The notes beneath the pieces are model-generated. The model was not told where the DNA came from and ran no database searches. It was given only the letters and a program-made list of their open reading frames with translations. Of a stretch of 64,000 nucleotides of DNA, positions 45,694 to 53,899 are shown one piece after another. The stretch covers positions 1-64,000 of the forward strand of contig NZ_FXTC01000015.1 in assembly GCF_900182655.1 (NCBI RefSeq), given 5' to 3'. The stretch is from Chryseobacterium rhizoplanae (GTDB taxonomy: Bacteria > Bacteroidota > Bacteroidia > Flavobacteriales > Weeksellaceae). Position 1 is the first letter of the stretch, and every line of letters begins with the position of its first letter. A program made the position numbers and the translations under genes.

Positions 45694-47127
45694 TTAAATT
45701 GCCGTGAAGCTATAATAAACATTGATAGAGTAGGTGGTATTTTCCTTCCCTACCAAACTTTGGGCACCCGCAGGTGGTATGGTGTATCTTACGTTCAGTC
45801 CCTTGTCTAAAACCGGTGTTCCGTTAAAGAGTATTTTTTGGGGAGTTTTGGATAAGGGAACATTTACAGAACTTCCGTCGATGCCAATTTGTAATATGTT
45901 GGAATTGATGTTGGTCTGCAGACCGCCTTTCTTGAAATAATTTTCGTCCGATTTTACATACAGCTCAAAATTTTCATTATTGGACAACATAATTTGGTTG
46001 GGAATCATTTGTGACTGACCATCGGTGTATTGGGCAGCGGTATTAAAATTGAAGTTTACATTGCGCCCGGAACTGGGGATGGTGATCTCGGACAGTGGAA
46101 GCACTTTTAACTGAACAGCCGTATTTTGCAAACTGTTAATTGAGTTATCTGTACTTCCTGCATTGAGGTTCAATTCAAACGTATAAGTTCCGGCTTCAAA
46201 AAAAAAGTTTTTAAAATCTTCCGCAGACACATAAAGCTCTGGAATGAAGCTGTTTCTGTTTCCCGCTACAACACTGAAATTAGCAGCAGAAAAATTCTGA
46301 AAATCGGCAGATAAGGTCTTAGTTGTGAGTGCAGATCCGTTACTGCCCAATTTAATGCTTGCTATATTTCTGGTTCCCGGAACCCCTTTAGAGGACGTGA
46401 ACTGAACAGTTGTGGCAGCAGCTTTCGCCCAAAAATTAAAATCAACCGTATGCGCGATTTCCGTATTATCCAAAGTGAATACCCGTGTACCTGTATTGCG
46501 GTAGTCATTCAAAGAAGATATTTCAAAGTATTTTGTTAAAGAGTTGGTAACCCATCGTATAGATGAAGGAATGACTAAAATTGTTTTAAAATTACGAGGT
46601 GTGAAATCATTATAATTCTGAGTGATATCCATAGAGTAATTCCCGGCCCGAAAGGCATTGGCTGTAAATTGTGAGGCAGGAATTTTAAATGTAAAATTGA
46701 TATTCCCCCTGTTAAACCCTCCTCCGATACTGAGTGATGGCGGTTCAAACCATCTTATAGCACTTGTGCTAAACGATTGAAAACCTGGTAAATAACCTGT
46801 TAGTCCGGTATATGGCAGCTGCCCGCCCATACTTTCTAACTGCCACAGAAGAGTGGAACTGGGTAAAGTAGATGAGGAAGAAGAGTGAGTAAAAGTTGGT
46901 CCGGAAACTGAGGTAAATGTTGGAGCGGTTGGGAGTAATCCCAAAAAGGCATAATCCCAGTTTGTTCTGTTGGCGTTCGTCATTACCCTTGTAGGTACTG
47001 AGGTAAATTCGGTCCTGTTAAAAATAGTATTATCAGGAACCGACAGGTATATATCCTGAGCTTTCGTGGCTGCAGACCCACAGAACATGGTAAAAATTCC
47101 TATTAGAAAAGCCCTCATCTTTTTCAT
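45694..47127 (-). CDS. Two-domain adhesin-like protein with C-terminal pilin-like domain
   Basis: 477 residues, signal peptide (cleavage near TKA-QD). The N-terminal 330 residues are all-beta, rich in Ser, Thr, Asn and aromatics, without a family I know. The last 138 residues (about 340-477) parallel the 181-aa subunits: VNFNFNTAAQY against VDFNYTTAADY, LSNNENFELYVKSD against VTSTKNFNVKVKAG, VRYTIPPA against LDYTIPAA, and an alternating last strand YSINVYYSFTAI against YTQTVTYTATAL. Receptor domain plus subunit domain is the plan of two-domain tip adhesins. The gene starts 10 bases after the usher-like gene. Confidence 0.72.
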   Translation of the reverse strand: MKKMRAFLIGIFTMFCGSAATKAQDIYLSVPDNTIFNRTEFTSVPTRVMTNANRTNWDYAFLGLLPTAPTFTSVSGPTFTHSSSSSTLPSSTLLWQLESMGGQLPYTGLTGYLPGFQSFSTSAIRWFEPPSLSIGGGFNRGNINFTFKIPASQFTANAFRAGNYSMDITQNYNDFTPRNFKTILVIPSSIRWVTNSLTKYFEISSLNDYRNTGTRVFTLDNTEIAHTVDFNFWAKAAATTVQFTSSKGVPGTRNIASIKLGSNGSALTTKTLSADFQNFSAANFSVVAGNRNSFIPELYVSAEDFKNFFFEAGTYTFELNLNAGSTDNSINSLQNTAVQLKVLPLSEITIPSSGRNVNFNFNTAAQYTDGQSQMIPNQIMLSNNENFELYVKSDENYFKKGGLQTNINSNILQIGIDGSSVNVPLSKTPQKILFNGTPVLDKGLNVRYTIPPAGAQSLVGKENTTYSINVYYSFTAI

Positions 47128-47137
47128 ACTTTTAAAT

Positions 47138-49942
47138 TTAAAACTTTTTCACCTTAATGGTAGTGTCTTTCTTCTTATATTCAAAAACCACAGTTTTTGA
47201 ATACCCTTCTTTTGTCACCTGAATAGTTTGAGTGGGTTGTATATAGCTGTATTTGTCATTTTCAATATAGAGGTTGTATTTTCCATCTTTCAGGAAAAAC
47301 TCAAACTCATTTTTTTGGTTAACCACGGCAGTATAGATCACGCCATCTTCACTTTTTGCATACACTACTATTCCGGTTACATCCGTTTCCAAAACATCGT
47401 AGGCTTGCTTGATCTCTGTTAATTTCCCACTTACCCTGATGTTTTTTACCAAGCTTACTTTGCGGTTAATATTATTATGTACCAGAATGACAGGATCCAT
47501 CATCAACCGGGCTCCTGCACTTTCGTTCACCTTCAGTGTGTAAGTACCTTCAGGCACATTCTGAAAAACTACTTTTCCATTCTTATCTGTCATCGCTACA
47601 TAATTGTCCAGTTTTATAATTTCATTAGCAAGGACTGATTCGCCGGACTCCAGAAGTCCATTGAAATTTTTATCTTCAAAGAACTGGAACGTCACCTTAT
47701 GATTTCCGAGAGCCGTAGCTGTGGTAAAATATTTTTTAATTCCCACTCTGTACTGGTAATAACTGCCACTGCTTGCATATTCAGCCGTAGATTTATAACC
47801 GGAAAGATTAAAATAACCTGTAGTGGACCAGGAAGGCGAAATTTTATATTCCAGATTACCGGTGATATTGCTGTTTAAATTTTTGTAAAGTTCCGAATAG
47901 AAGGTTCCGGCTGAAAAAGATCCAGTCAGATTATGATTAAGCATCTGGAAATTATACGATGCGTATACATTGTAGTTGGCGAAATTACGGCTTACATCAT
48001 AATAAGAATTTAAATCAAAAACACTGATCGCATTCCATTGGGCTGTTCCGTTTAGGGAGAATGACTTATATCTGTAAGATAAAGTTGTTTTCAAACTATT
48101 GAACCAGTCCGCTTTATTGTTCTCTTTTGAATAAGAATATTCCGCCGTCAGGTTCAATCCGTGGGCACCTAAAGTAGTGCTGATGTTGGCCTCAAACCGG
48201 TAAGAAAAAAGTTCCTGCGAGGTGTAAAAATTAGCTGTTTTTTGCTTTTCAACCTTTGGAGAAAGTAGAAAATTCCACTTCCTTAAAGAAAACTGATAAC
48301 CTAATCCCAAAGCTTCTGTACTGTTGAAATAATACCGTAAATTAGAGGTATTGCCAGGTTGGGTTGGTGCACCCTGGAAACTCAGGAACTCGGGTTCTAC
48401 CTGCGAATTCTGATATTGTATAAAAGCACGCTGATTGACAGATAGTTGTCGACCGATCCGCTGATTTGAGAAAAAGGATCCCCGTTTGATCCCTGCATAG
48501 CTTTTGGTGGCAAAGGAATTAACAGATTGTATATCCCATTTTCCTATTTTTCCGTCGTAATTGGCTCCCATTGAAGCGCCTGCATTTTCATCTTTGTTTA
48601 CAAGGCCTTTTTCGTGGCTCAGGCCCAACTCCGTGCGGATTGAATGTTTATCGTTAATCAACAATGATGTTACCGCGTTCGCTACCTGCGTATCTACGTT
48701 AAAGCGCGGATCATGTTCGAATATATAGGACACTTTCCCATTGAAAGATTTAGCATTTCCAAAGCCATATTTTGCACCCACCATGGTAGATCCTTCTGTT
48801 TGTTGGAAGTAAGTACCGTACAGATTATAATTATTTTCCAGCGCAAGAATTTCAATCTGATTATTTTTGCCAAATTTGGTAGAAATTTTCCCACCTCTTC
48901 CAAAAACCGGGTAATCGTAATCGCTGCTATTAACATTTCCCACCCTTAATACCGTATTTTTTCTCTCCAGTTCCAGCCACGTATCGTACAGGTTATAACG
49001 GCCGTCTTCAACATAGTAATCTGCTCCAATATTAAAGCGCGATTTCAAATTCTCAGTCACGCGGAATGCTATATTTCCCCTTAATTGAAGATAGTTGAAA
49101 CCTGAACTGTTTTCATTATAGCTCATTTCTGCAAAATTACTTCCGCTCACCGCTTCGTTTCCACGGGCAATTTGTCTGTTGTGCGATAAAATGACCAGAT
49201 AGAGCGTGTTGCTACCCACGATTTTATTATCCAGCAGGTCTGTGACGATGGCATTAATATTAAATTCCGGATAAAGTGTATTTTGTTTTCTGACCGCAAT
49301 TTTGATCTCAATCGTTTGTTTTTCTAAACCTTCCAGAGATACAGTCTGCTGTTTTGGCATCATTTCCAAGCCATCAGGAATGGATTGCAAATCAATCTTA
49401 ACGGTTCTTTTACTATAACCTTGGTTTTCTACAGTCAGCAGAATTGAGGATTGGGGCACAGCAGGGTTAATGAAATTTTCGTATGTAGCGGTATAAATTG
49501 CGATGTTTTTGTTCTCGCCTTTAACAACGAAGAACGATGTGCTTTCAGTTCTGGTGACCGTTGGAGTAGTATAAGAAACCTGGAATTTGATTTCATTGGA
49601 TCTCAGTTTCATAAAATCCACGTTGGCGATCAGTTTCACAGGAAGATTTTTAGACTGACCTGCACCTAAGGTAAAGTCATTTTTGGGATAGAAAAGCAAT
49701 CCCGGATATTTTTCCTGAGGTATGATATTCTGAATGATAATTTCTTCAGAACTTTTATTCTCAATGACCAGGAAATTAGTAAAAGTAGAACCTTTTTCAA
49801 CAGCTACACTGTCATTTTCAAAATGGATTTGAATATCCTTTTTTTCCTGCGCAAAGGCCAACGAAAAATTCAGAAGAACAAATACAAAAAATAAGATTGT
49901 TCTTCTTAGGACTGATATCGATATTCCATTCTGTAGTTTCAA
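47138..49942 (-). CDS. Usher-like outer-membrane beta-barrel protein
   Basis: 934 residues, signal peptide (cleavage near AFA-QE). Order: two Ig-like beta domains (about 30-255), a long series of amphipathic beta-strands with aromatic ends (about 265-740) that reads as an outer-membrane barrel, then an SdrD-B/prealbumin-like domain (FQFFEDKNFNGLLESGESV near 750) and a second C-terminal beta domain. It lies between the chaperone and the adhesin genes with 9- and 10-base gaps. The position and layout suggest a secretion/assembly pore in place of a FimD-type usher; sequence similarity to classical ushers is not evident to me. Confidence 0.68.
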   Translation of the reverse strand: MKLQNGISISVLRRTILFFVFVLLNFSLAFAQEKKDIQIHFENDSVAVEKGSTFTNFLVIENKSSEEIIIQNIIPQEKYPGLLFYPKNDFTLGAGQSKNLPVKLIANVDFMKLRSNEIKFQVSYTTPTVTRTESTSFFVVKGENKNIAIYTATYENFINPAVPQSSILLTVENQGYSKRTVKIDLQSIPDGLEMMPKQQTVSLEGLEKQTIEIKIAVRKQNTLYPEFNINAIVTDLLDNKIVGSNTLYLVILSHNRQIARGNEAVSGSNFAEMSYNENSSGFNYLQLRGNIAFRVTENLKSRFNIGADYYVEDGRYNLYDTWLELERKNTVLRVGNVNSSDYDYPVFGRGGKISTKFGKNNQIEILALENNYNLYGTYFQQTEGSTMVGAKYGFGNAKSFNGKVSYIFEHDPRFNVDTQVANAVTSLLINDKHSIRTELGLSHEKGLVNKDENAGASMGANYDGKIGKWDIQSVNSFATKSYAGIKRGSFFSNQRIGRQLSVNQRAFIQYQNSQVEPEFLSFQGAPTQPGNTSNLRYYFNSTEALGLGYQFSLRKWNFLLSPKVEKQKTANFYTSQELFSYRFEANISTTLGAHGLNLTAEYSYSKENNKADWFNSLKTTLSYRYKSFSLNGTAQWNAISVFDLNSYYDVSRNFANYNVYASYNFQMLNHNLTGSFSAGTFYSELYKNLNSNITGNLEYKISPSWSTTGYFNLSGYKSTAEYASSGSYYQYRVGIKKYFTTATALGNHKVTFQFFEDKNFNGLLESGESVLANEIIKLDNYVAMTDKNGKVVFQNVPEGTYTLKVNESAGARLMMDPVILVHNNINRKVSLVKNIRVSGKLTEIKQAYDVLETDVTGIVVYAKSEDGVIYTAVVNQKNEFEFFLKDGKYNLYIENDKYSYIQPTQTIQVTKEGYSKTVVFEYKKKDTTIKVKKF

Positions 49943-49951
49943 GACTTAATT

Positions 49952-50752
49952 TTAAAATTTAAAGTTTTTTTCGCCTACGCGTAAATCATTGGATTCTGCC
50001 ATTTTAACAATAGCCACACCCAGGAAGTTTCCTGAAATTTTCTCTGGTAAAGAAAATTGAACAACCTGATTGGTATCCGGAAGCATGGAGATGGAAATTG
50101 CTGGCAATTTTATTTCCTTACCACTATCTGTGTCGGTGAGTTCAAACTCAACAGTGGCATCATTGATGGTGTTTCCATCATTATGGATGCTTACAGCTAC
50201 TTTTCTTTTCGCTGTATTCTCATTACTCACCTCTGCAATATTGGTAATATCCAGACTTTTTACGTGGTTTCCCGGTGGAGTATAAAAAATGTGAAGTCCC
50301 ACTTCAAATAAGGTGATAATACCAATACCATTCTGAACACGTGCCTTGTCTGCCTGCTGAGGAAGCTGGGTAAAAAACAACATACTGTTTGTAACAGCAG
50401 ACTGTGATGCATTTGCCGGAATCTGCATGGTCACTACAATCTCCTTTGTGCTTTTCGCAGGAACTGTTACAGTGCTTTCTAAGGTGGATATCCAGGAGGC
50501 GTTGGAAATTTTTGAACTGCCTGCTTCAAGATAAACCTTATTTCCGTCTTCTTCTCTAACCCAATCTTTGTAGTTGAGATTAAAAACATAATCTTTATCC
50601 GAGCTGTTTTGAAGCGTGACTGTCTTTGTTACTTTTTCTCCTGGATTACCTGTGAAAAACAATCGTGTAGGTGACATGGAGATACTTTGTGCCAGAAGTG
50701 AAGAAGACCCTGTGAGGATAAAGAAAATAAAAAGGTGAATAAACTTGTGCAT
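49952..50752 (-). CDS. PapD-like periplasmic pilus chaperone
   Basis: 266 residues, signal peptide cleaved near LLA-QS (after residue 21). Two Ig-like domains follow. SISMSPTRLFF places an Arg at mature residue 9, close to the catalytic Arg8 of PapD/FimC. NSSDKDYVFNLNYKDWV and ITLFEVGLHIFYTPPG (about 146-161) match the end of the first chaperone domain, with an F-Y-x-P motif as in PapD; the Lys112 position is a His here (H154). The C-terminal domain contains VAVSIHNDGNTINDATVEF. It should bind subunits and hand them to the usher-like protein. Confidence 0.82.
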   Translation of the reverse strand: MHKFIHLFIFFILTGSSSLLAQSISMSPTRLFFTGNPGEKVTKTVTLQNSSDKDYVFNLNYKDWVREEDGNKVYLEAGSSKISNASWISTLESTVTVPAKSTKEIVVTMQIPANASQSAVTNSMLFFTQLPQQADKARVQNGIGIITLFEVGLHIFYTPPGNHVKSLDITNIAEVSNENTAKRKVAVSIHNDGNTINDATVEFELTDTDSGKEIKLPAISISMLPDTNQVVQFSLPEKISGNFLGVAIVKMAESNDLRVGEKNFKF

Positions 50753-50833
50753 GGTGTAAATAGTTTAATAATAAAGATTCCCAAAACTACTGAAAACATA
50801 GCAAAAAGGAACCTTTACAAACTAAAATTTTTA

Positions 50834-51379
50834 TTATAAAGCAGTCGCAGTATACGTTACCGTTTGTGTGTAAGTTCCGGCCGGTTTTCCTAAAATATCA
50901 GAAGATGAGGATTTTGCTGCTGGAATGGTGTAGTCCAGATTCAGTGTTAATGCACTTCCAAGCGGAGCATTTGATACTAAGGTTTGATCCGTTGCAGATA
51001 AAACTACAGCGCTTTTTGTTCCGCCCATTGTTCCGGCAGCAGTAGCTGCTTTGATCGTCAGAACATTTACAGGGATCAGGTTGGTTCCATTCATAAAATT
51101 AGCACCTCCTGCTTTTACCTTTACATTAAAGTTCTTTGTAGAAGTAACTTTTAAAGAGTTGGCTTTGGTAACCGTCTGATCAGAATTATAGTCTGCTGCA
51201 GTAGTATAGTTAAAGTCAACAGTATTCCCAATTGCTGTACTTCCCGCGTCGATGGAGATGACATCGTTCAGGGTAATGTTTACCGTTGTGGTTGCTGTAG
51301 TATTTTGAGCTTGAACATTGTTAGTTCCTAATATGATTGCTCCAAAAGTTAAGGCTGAGATTAAGATTAGTTTTTTCAT
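50834..51379 (-). CDS. Pilin-like subunit (DUF4402-like), copy S5
   Basis: 181 residues, signal peptide (cleavage near VQA-QN), small all-beta protein. Mature start is a Thr-rich strand, TTATTTVNITLNDVISIDAG, suited to donor-strand exchange; the end GKPAGTYTQTVTYTATAL alternates hydrophobic residues like a chaperone-bound pilin strand. Nearly identical to copies S2 and S3 (a few substitutions). It is the gene nearest to the chaperone (81 bases) and has no obvious terminator before it, so it may head the assembly operon. Its promoter carries TGTAGT half-sites and a TAAATTTG box. Confidence 0.78.
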   Translation of the reverse strand: MKKLILISALTFGAIILGTNNVQAQNTTATTTVNITLNDVISIDAGSTAIGNTVDFNYTTAADYNSDQTVTKANSLKVTSTKNFNVKVKAGGANFMNGTNLIPVNVLTIKAATAAGTMGGTKSAVVLSATDQTLVSNAPLGSALTLNLDYTIPAAKSSSSDILGKPAGTYTQTVTYTATAL

Positions 51380-51429
51380 GATAGTAATATTTAATTGTTA
51401 TTTTTATTTAATTGTTCTTTTGTATACTG

Positions 51430-51437
51430 CAAATTTA
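51430..51437 (-). promoter_or_regulatory. -7 box of subunit S5
   Basis: TAAATTTG on the minus strand, with no TTTG at the expected -33 place; instead a TGTAGT half-site lies there. The same box precedes S3 and S2. Confidence 0.6.
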
Positions 51438-51458
51438 CAGCGGTGATAAAAGTTTCTT

Positions 51459-51498
51459 TGTAGTGGAAAAAGGAAGTTCATGTAGTAAAATCACTACA
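51459..51498. promoter_or_regulatory. TGTAGT regulatory array, S5 copy
   Basis: Plus-strand TGTAGT at 51459 and 51481 (22 bases apart, two helical turns) and ACTACA at 51493, which makes TGTAGT-N6-ACTACA a palindrome. The array begins 21 bases upstream of the -7 box, so the proximal half-site sits at the -33 position. Confidence 0.6.
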
Positions 51499-51525
51499 GG
51501 ATTGCTCATGGCTTTACATAGAAAA

Positions 51526-51554
51526 ACCCTCAATACCTGGAAAGTACTGAGGGT
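51526..51554 (-). terminator. Terminator of subunit S4
   Basis: Stem ACCCTCAATAC/GTACTGAGGGT (10 of 11 pairs), followed on the minus strand by a T run. Confidence 0.75.
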
Positions 51555-51575
51555 ATATATAATTGATGTGTTTTT

Positions 51576-52121
51576 TTATAAAGTAGTCGCAGTATAAGTT
51601 ACCGTTTGTGTATAAGTTCCAGCTGGCTTACCTAAAATATCAGAAGATGAGGATTTTGCTGCTGGAATGGTGTAATCCAGATTCAGTGTTAATGCACTTC
51701 CGAGAGGAGCATTGGATACTAAGGTTCTTTCTCCTGGAGATAAAACCACATCGTTTTTGGTTCCGCCCATATTTCCGGGAGCTTCTGCAACCTTGATTGT
51801 CAAAACATCTACAGGGATTGAGTTTGAACCATTAATGAAATTCGGACCACCTGCTTTTACTTTCACATTAAAATTCTTTGTGGAAGTAACTTTTAAAGAG
51901 TTGGCTTTAGTAACTGTTTGATCAGAATTATAGTCTGCTGCAGTAACATAGTTAAAAGTAACTGTACCACCAATTGCTGTACTTCCTGCATCTATAGAGA
52001 TCACATCGTTCAGGGTAATGTTTACAGCTGTGGTTGCGGCTGTATTTTGAGCTTGAACATTATTAGTTCCAAATATAACTACTCCAAAAGTTAAGGCTGT
52101 GATGGCGATTTGTTTTGTCAT
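51576..52121 (-). CDS. Pilin-like subunit (DUF4402-like), copy S4
   Basis: 181 residues, same plan as the other subunits: signal peptide to VQA, Thr-rich first strand, LDYTIPAAKSSSSDILGKPAGTYTQTV ending. It is the most diverged of the four similar copies (for example LSPGERTLV instead of LSATDQTLV, and a VAEAPGNMGGTKNDV segment). It has no TGTAGT array of its own; it lies 58 bases after S3 with no terminator between and is probably co-transcribed with it. A terminator follows. Confidence 0.77.
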   Translation of the reverse strand: MTKQIAITALTFGVVIFGTNNVQAQNTAATTAVNITLNDVISIDAGSTAIGGTVTFNYVTAADYNSDQTVTKANSLKVTSTKNFNVKVKAGGPNFINGSNSIPVDVLTIKVAEAPGNMGGTKNDVVLSPGERTLVSNAPLGSALTLNLDYTIPAAKSSSSDILGKPAGTYTQTVTYTATTL

Positions 52122-52179
52122 GGCAGTAAGATTTAATTATTATTCTTGTTCTCTTTTGAACATTACAAATCTACAGCTG

Positions 52180-52725
52180 CTACAAAGCTGTTGCAGTATA
52201 CGTTACTGTCTGCGTATAAGTTCCGGCTGGTTTACCTAAAATATCAGAAGATGAAGATTTTGCCGCTGGAATAGTGTAGTCTAGATTCAATGTTAATGCA
52301 CTTCCAAGAGGAGCATTGGATACTAAAGTCTGATCCGTTGCAGATAAAACAACAGCGCTTTTTGTTCCGCCCATTGTTCCGGCAGCGGTAGCAGCTTTAA
52401 TCGTCAGAACATTTACAGGGATCAGGTTGGTTCCATTTATAAAATTAGCACCTCCTGCTTTTACTTTCACATTAAAGTTCTTCGTTGAAGTAACTTTTAA
52501 AGAGTTGGCTTTAGTAATTGTTTGATCAGAGTTATAGTCTGCTGCAGTAGCATAGTTAAAGTCAACCGTATTACCAATGGCAGTACTTCCCGCATCGATA
52601 GAAATTACATCGTTCAGGGTAATGTTTACCGTTGTGGTTGCTGTAGTATTTTGAGCTTGAACATTGTTAGTTCCTAATATGATTGCTCCAAAAGTTAAGG
52701 CTGAGATTACGATTAGTTTTTTCAT
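52180..52725 (-). CDS. Pilin-like subunit (DUF4402-like), copy S3
   Basis: 181 residues, nearly identical to S2 and S5 (differences such as FNYATAADY and FINGTNLIP). Signal peptide ends at VQA-QN. The all-beta body and terminal strand GKPAGTYTQTVTYTATAL are as in the other copies. It has its own TAAATTTG -7 box and TGTAGT array upstream. The high identity suggests recent duplication or gene conversion. The family assignment to DUF4402 is from memory of the length and LDYTIP/NPAGTYT-like pattern and is tentative. Confidence 0.78.
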   Translation of the reverse strand: MKKLIVISALTFGAIILGTNNVQAQNTTATTTVNITLNDVISIDAGSTAIGNTVDFNYATAADYNSDQTITKANSLKVTSTKNFNVKVKAGGANFINGTNLIPVNVLTIKAATAAGTMGGTKSAVVLSATDQTLVSNAPLGSALTLNLDYTIPAAKSSSSDILGKPAGTYTQTVTYTATAL

Positions 52726-52777
52726 GATAGTAATATTTAAATTTTATTTTTATTTAATTGTTCTCTTTTGTATACTG

Positions 52778-52785
52778 CAAATTTA
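52778..52785 (-). promoter_or_regulatory. -7 box of subunit S3
   Basis: TAAATTTG on the minus strand, same surroundings (GCAGTATAC downstream) as before S5 and S2. Confidence 0.6.
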
Positions 52786-52806
52786 TAGCAGCCATAAAAG
52801 TTTCTT

Positions 52807-52846
52807 TGTAGTGGAAAACGGAAGTTCATGTAGTAAAATCACTACA
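52807..52846. promoter_or_regulatory. TGTAGT regulatory array, S3 copy
   Basis: TGTAGT at 52807 and 52829 and ACTACA at 52841, spacing identical to the other two arrays; 21 bases separate it from the -7 box. Confidence 0.6.
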
Positions 52847-52877
52847 CGGTTTATTGATTTGACTTAAATAGTAAAAC

Positions 52878-52902
52878 CCTCAACGCTTTCTAAGCGTTGA
52901 GG
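52878..52902 (-). terminator. Terminator left behind by lost subunit copy
   Basis: Perfect 10-bp stem CCTCAACGCT/AGCGTTGAGG with a T run on the minus strand. It has the same CCCTCAA sequence as the terminators after S4 and S1, and lies just downstream of the subunit remnant. Confidence 0.7.
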
Positions 52903-52928
52903 ATGTGTATAAATTCCTGTTATTTCTA

Positions 52929-52985
52929 TTATAAAGCTGCTGTAATATAAATTACCGTTTGCATATAATTTTTCTTTAGGTTTTC
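52929..52985 (-). pseudogene. 3' remnant of a sixth subunit gene
   Basis: On the minus strand the last codons read KPKENYMQTVIYITAAL followed by a TAA stop, aligned with KPAGTYTQTVTYTATAL of the intact subunits; a TGA stop stands where the preceding Gly codon should be, and upstream similarity is lost. The stop-codon context TTATAAAGCTG is also conserved on the plus strand. This is the tail of a decayed tandem copy. Confidence 0.7.
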
Positions 52986-53090
52986 ACAAAAAAATATTTA
53001 TAGGTTGGCAAAAATTCTACCTTACAGATGACAGATACTTATTCCCGGATTTTGAATTTTATCTATATCGGTACAATACATACAAAATCA

Positions 53091-53112
53091 AAGGCCTCCC
53101 GTAGGAAGCCTT
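53091..53112 (-). terminator. Terminator of subunit S2
   Basis: Stem AAGGCCTCC/GGAAGCCTT (8 of 9 pairs) with a CGTA loop, 40 bases after the S2 stop, T-rich beyond on the minus strand. Confidence 0.65.
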
Positions 53113-53151
53113 CGAAACACCAAATCACAAAATATTAATATGAAAATTTAT

Positions 53152-53697
53152 TTATAAAGCTGTTGCAGTATAAGTTACTGTCTGCGTATAAGTTCCGGCT
53201 GGTTTACCCAAAATATCAGATGATGATGATTTTGCTGCTGGAATAGTGTAGTCTAAATTCAGTGTTAATGCACTTCCAAGAGGAGCATTGGATACTAAAG
53301 TCTGATCCGTTGCAGATAAAACTACAGCGCTTTTTGTTCCGCCCATTGTTCCGGCAGCAGTAGCTGCTTTGATCGTCAGAACATTTACAGGAATTAAGTT
53401 GGTTCCATTCATAAAATTAGCGCCTCCTGCTTTTACTTTCACATTAAAGTTCTTCGTTGAAGTAACTTTTAAAGAGTTGGCTTTAGTAATTGTTTGATCA
53501 GAGTTATAGTCTGCAGCAGTAACATAGTTAAAATCTACCGTATTACCAATTGCAGTACTTCCCGCATCGATAGAGATTACATCGTTCAGGGTAATGTTTA
53601 CCGTTGTGGTTGCTGTCGTATTTTGAGCTTGAACATTGTTAGTTCCTAAAATGATTGCTCCAAAAGTTAAGGCTGAGATTACGATTAGTTTTTTCAT
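53152..53697 (-). CDS. Pilin-like subunit (DUF4402-like), copy S2
   Basis: 181 residues, almost identical to S3 and S5 (FNYVTAADY, FMNGTNLIP variants). Signal peptide to VQA-QN, Thr-rich first strand, all-beta body, alternating final strand. It has its own TAAATTTG box, TGTAGT array and terminator, so it is a separate transcription unit. The presence of several near-identical subunit genes, each with a promoter, suggests high dosage of a structural protein. Confidence 0.78.
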   Translation of the reverse strand: MKKLIVISALTFGAIILGTNNVQAQNTTATTTVNITLNDVISIDAGSTAIGNTVDFNYVTAADYNSDQTITKANSLKVTSTKNFNVKVKAGGANFMNGTNLIPVNVLTIKAATAAGTMGGTKSAVVLSATDQTLVSNAPLGSALTLNLDYTIPAAKSSSSDILGKPAGTYTQTVTYTATAL

Positions 53698-53747
53698 GAT
53701 GGTAATATTTAATTGTTATTTTTACTTAATTGTTCTTTTGTATACTG

Positions 53748-53755
53748 CAAATTTA
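53748..53755 (-). promoter_or_regulatory. -7 box of subunit S2
   Basis: TAAATTTG on the minus strand in the same context as the S3 and S5 boxes. Confidence 0.6.
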
Positions 53756-53776
53756 TAGCAGCGATAAAAGTTTCTT

Positions 53777-53816
53777 TGTAGTGGAAAACGGAAGTTCATG
53801 TAGTAAAATCACTACA
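53777..53816. promoter_or_regulatory. TGTAGT regulatory array, S2 copy
   Basis: TGTAGT at 53777 and 53799 and ACTACA at 53811; spacing identical to the S3 and S5 arrays. Confidence 0.6.
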
Positions 53817-53842
53817 GGATTATTCATTTTGCTTAAATAAAA

Positions 53843-53877
53843 AAAGCCCTCAACACCTTTTAAGTGTTGAGGGCTTT
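53843..53877 (-). terminator. Terminator of subunit S1
   Basis: Perfect 14-bp stem AAAGCCCTCAACAC/GTGTTGAGGGCTTT with a 7-base loop and A/T runs on both sides. Confidence 0.85.
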
Positions 53878-53899
53878 ATATTTAAAAATTGGTATTTAC

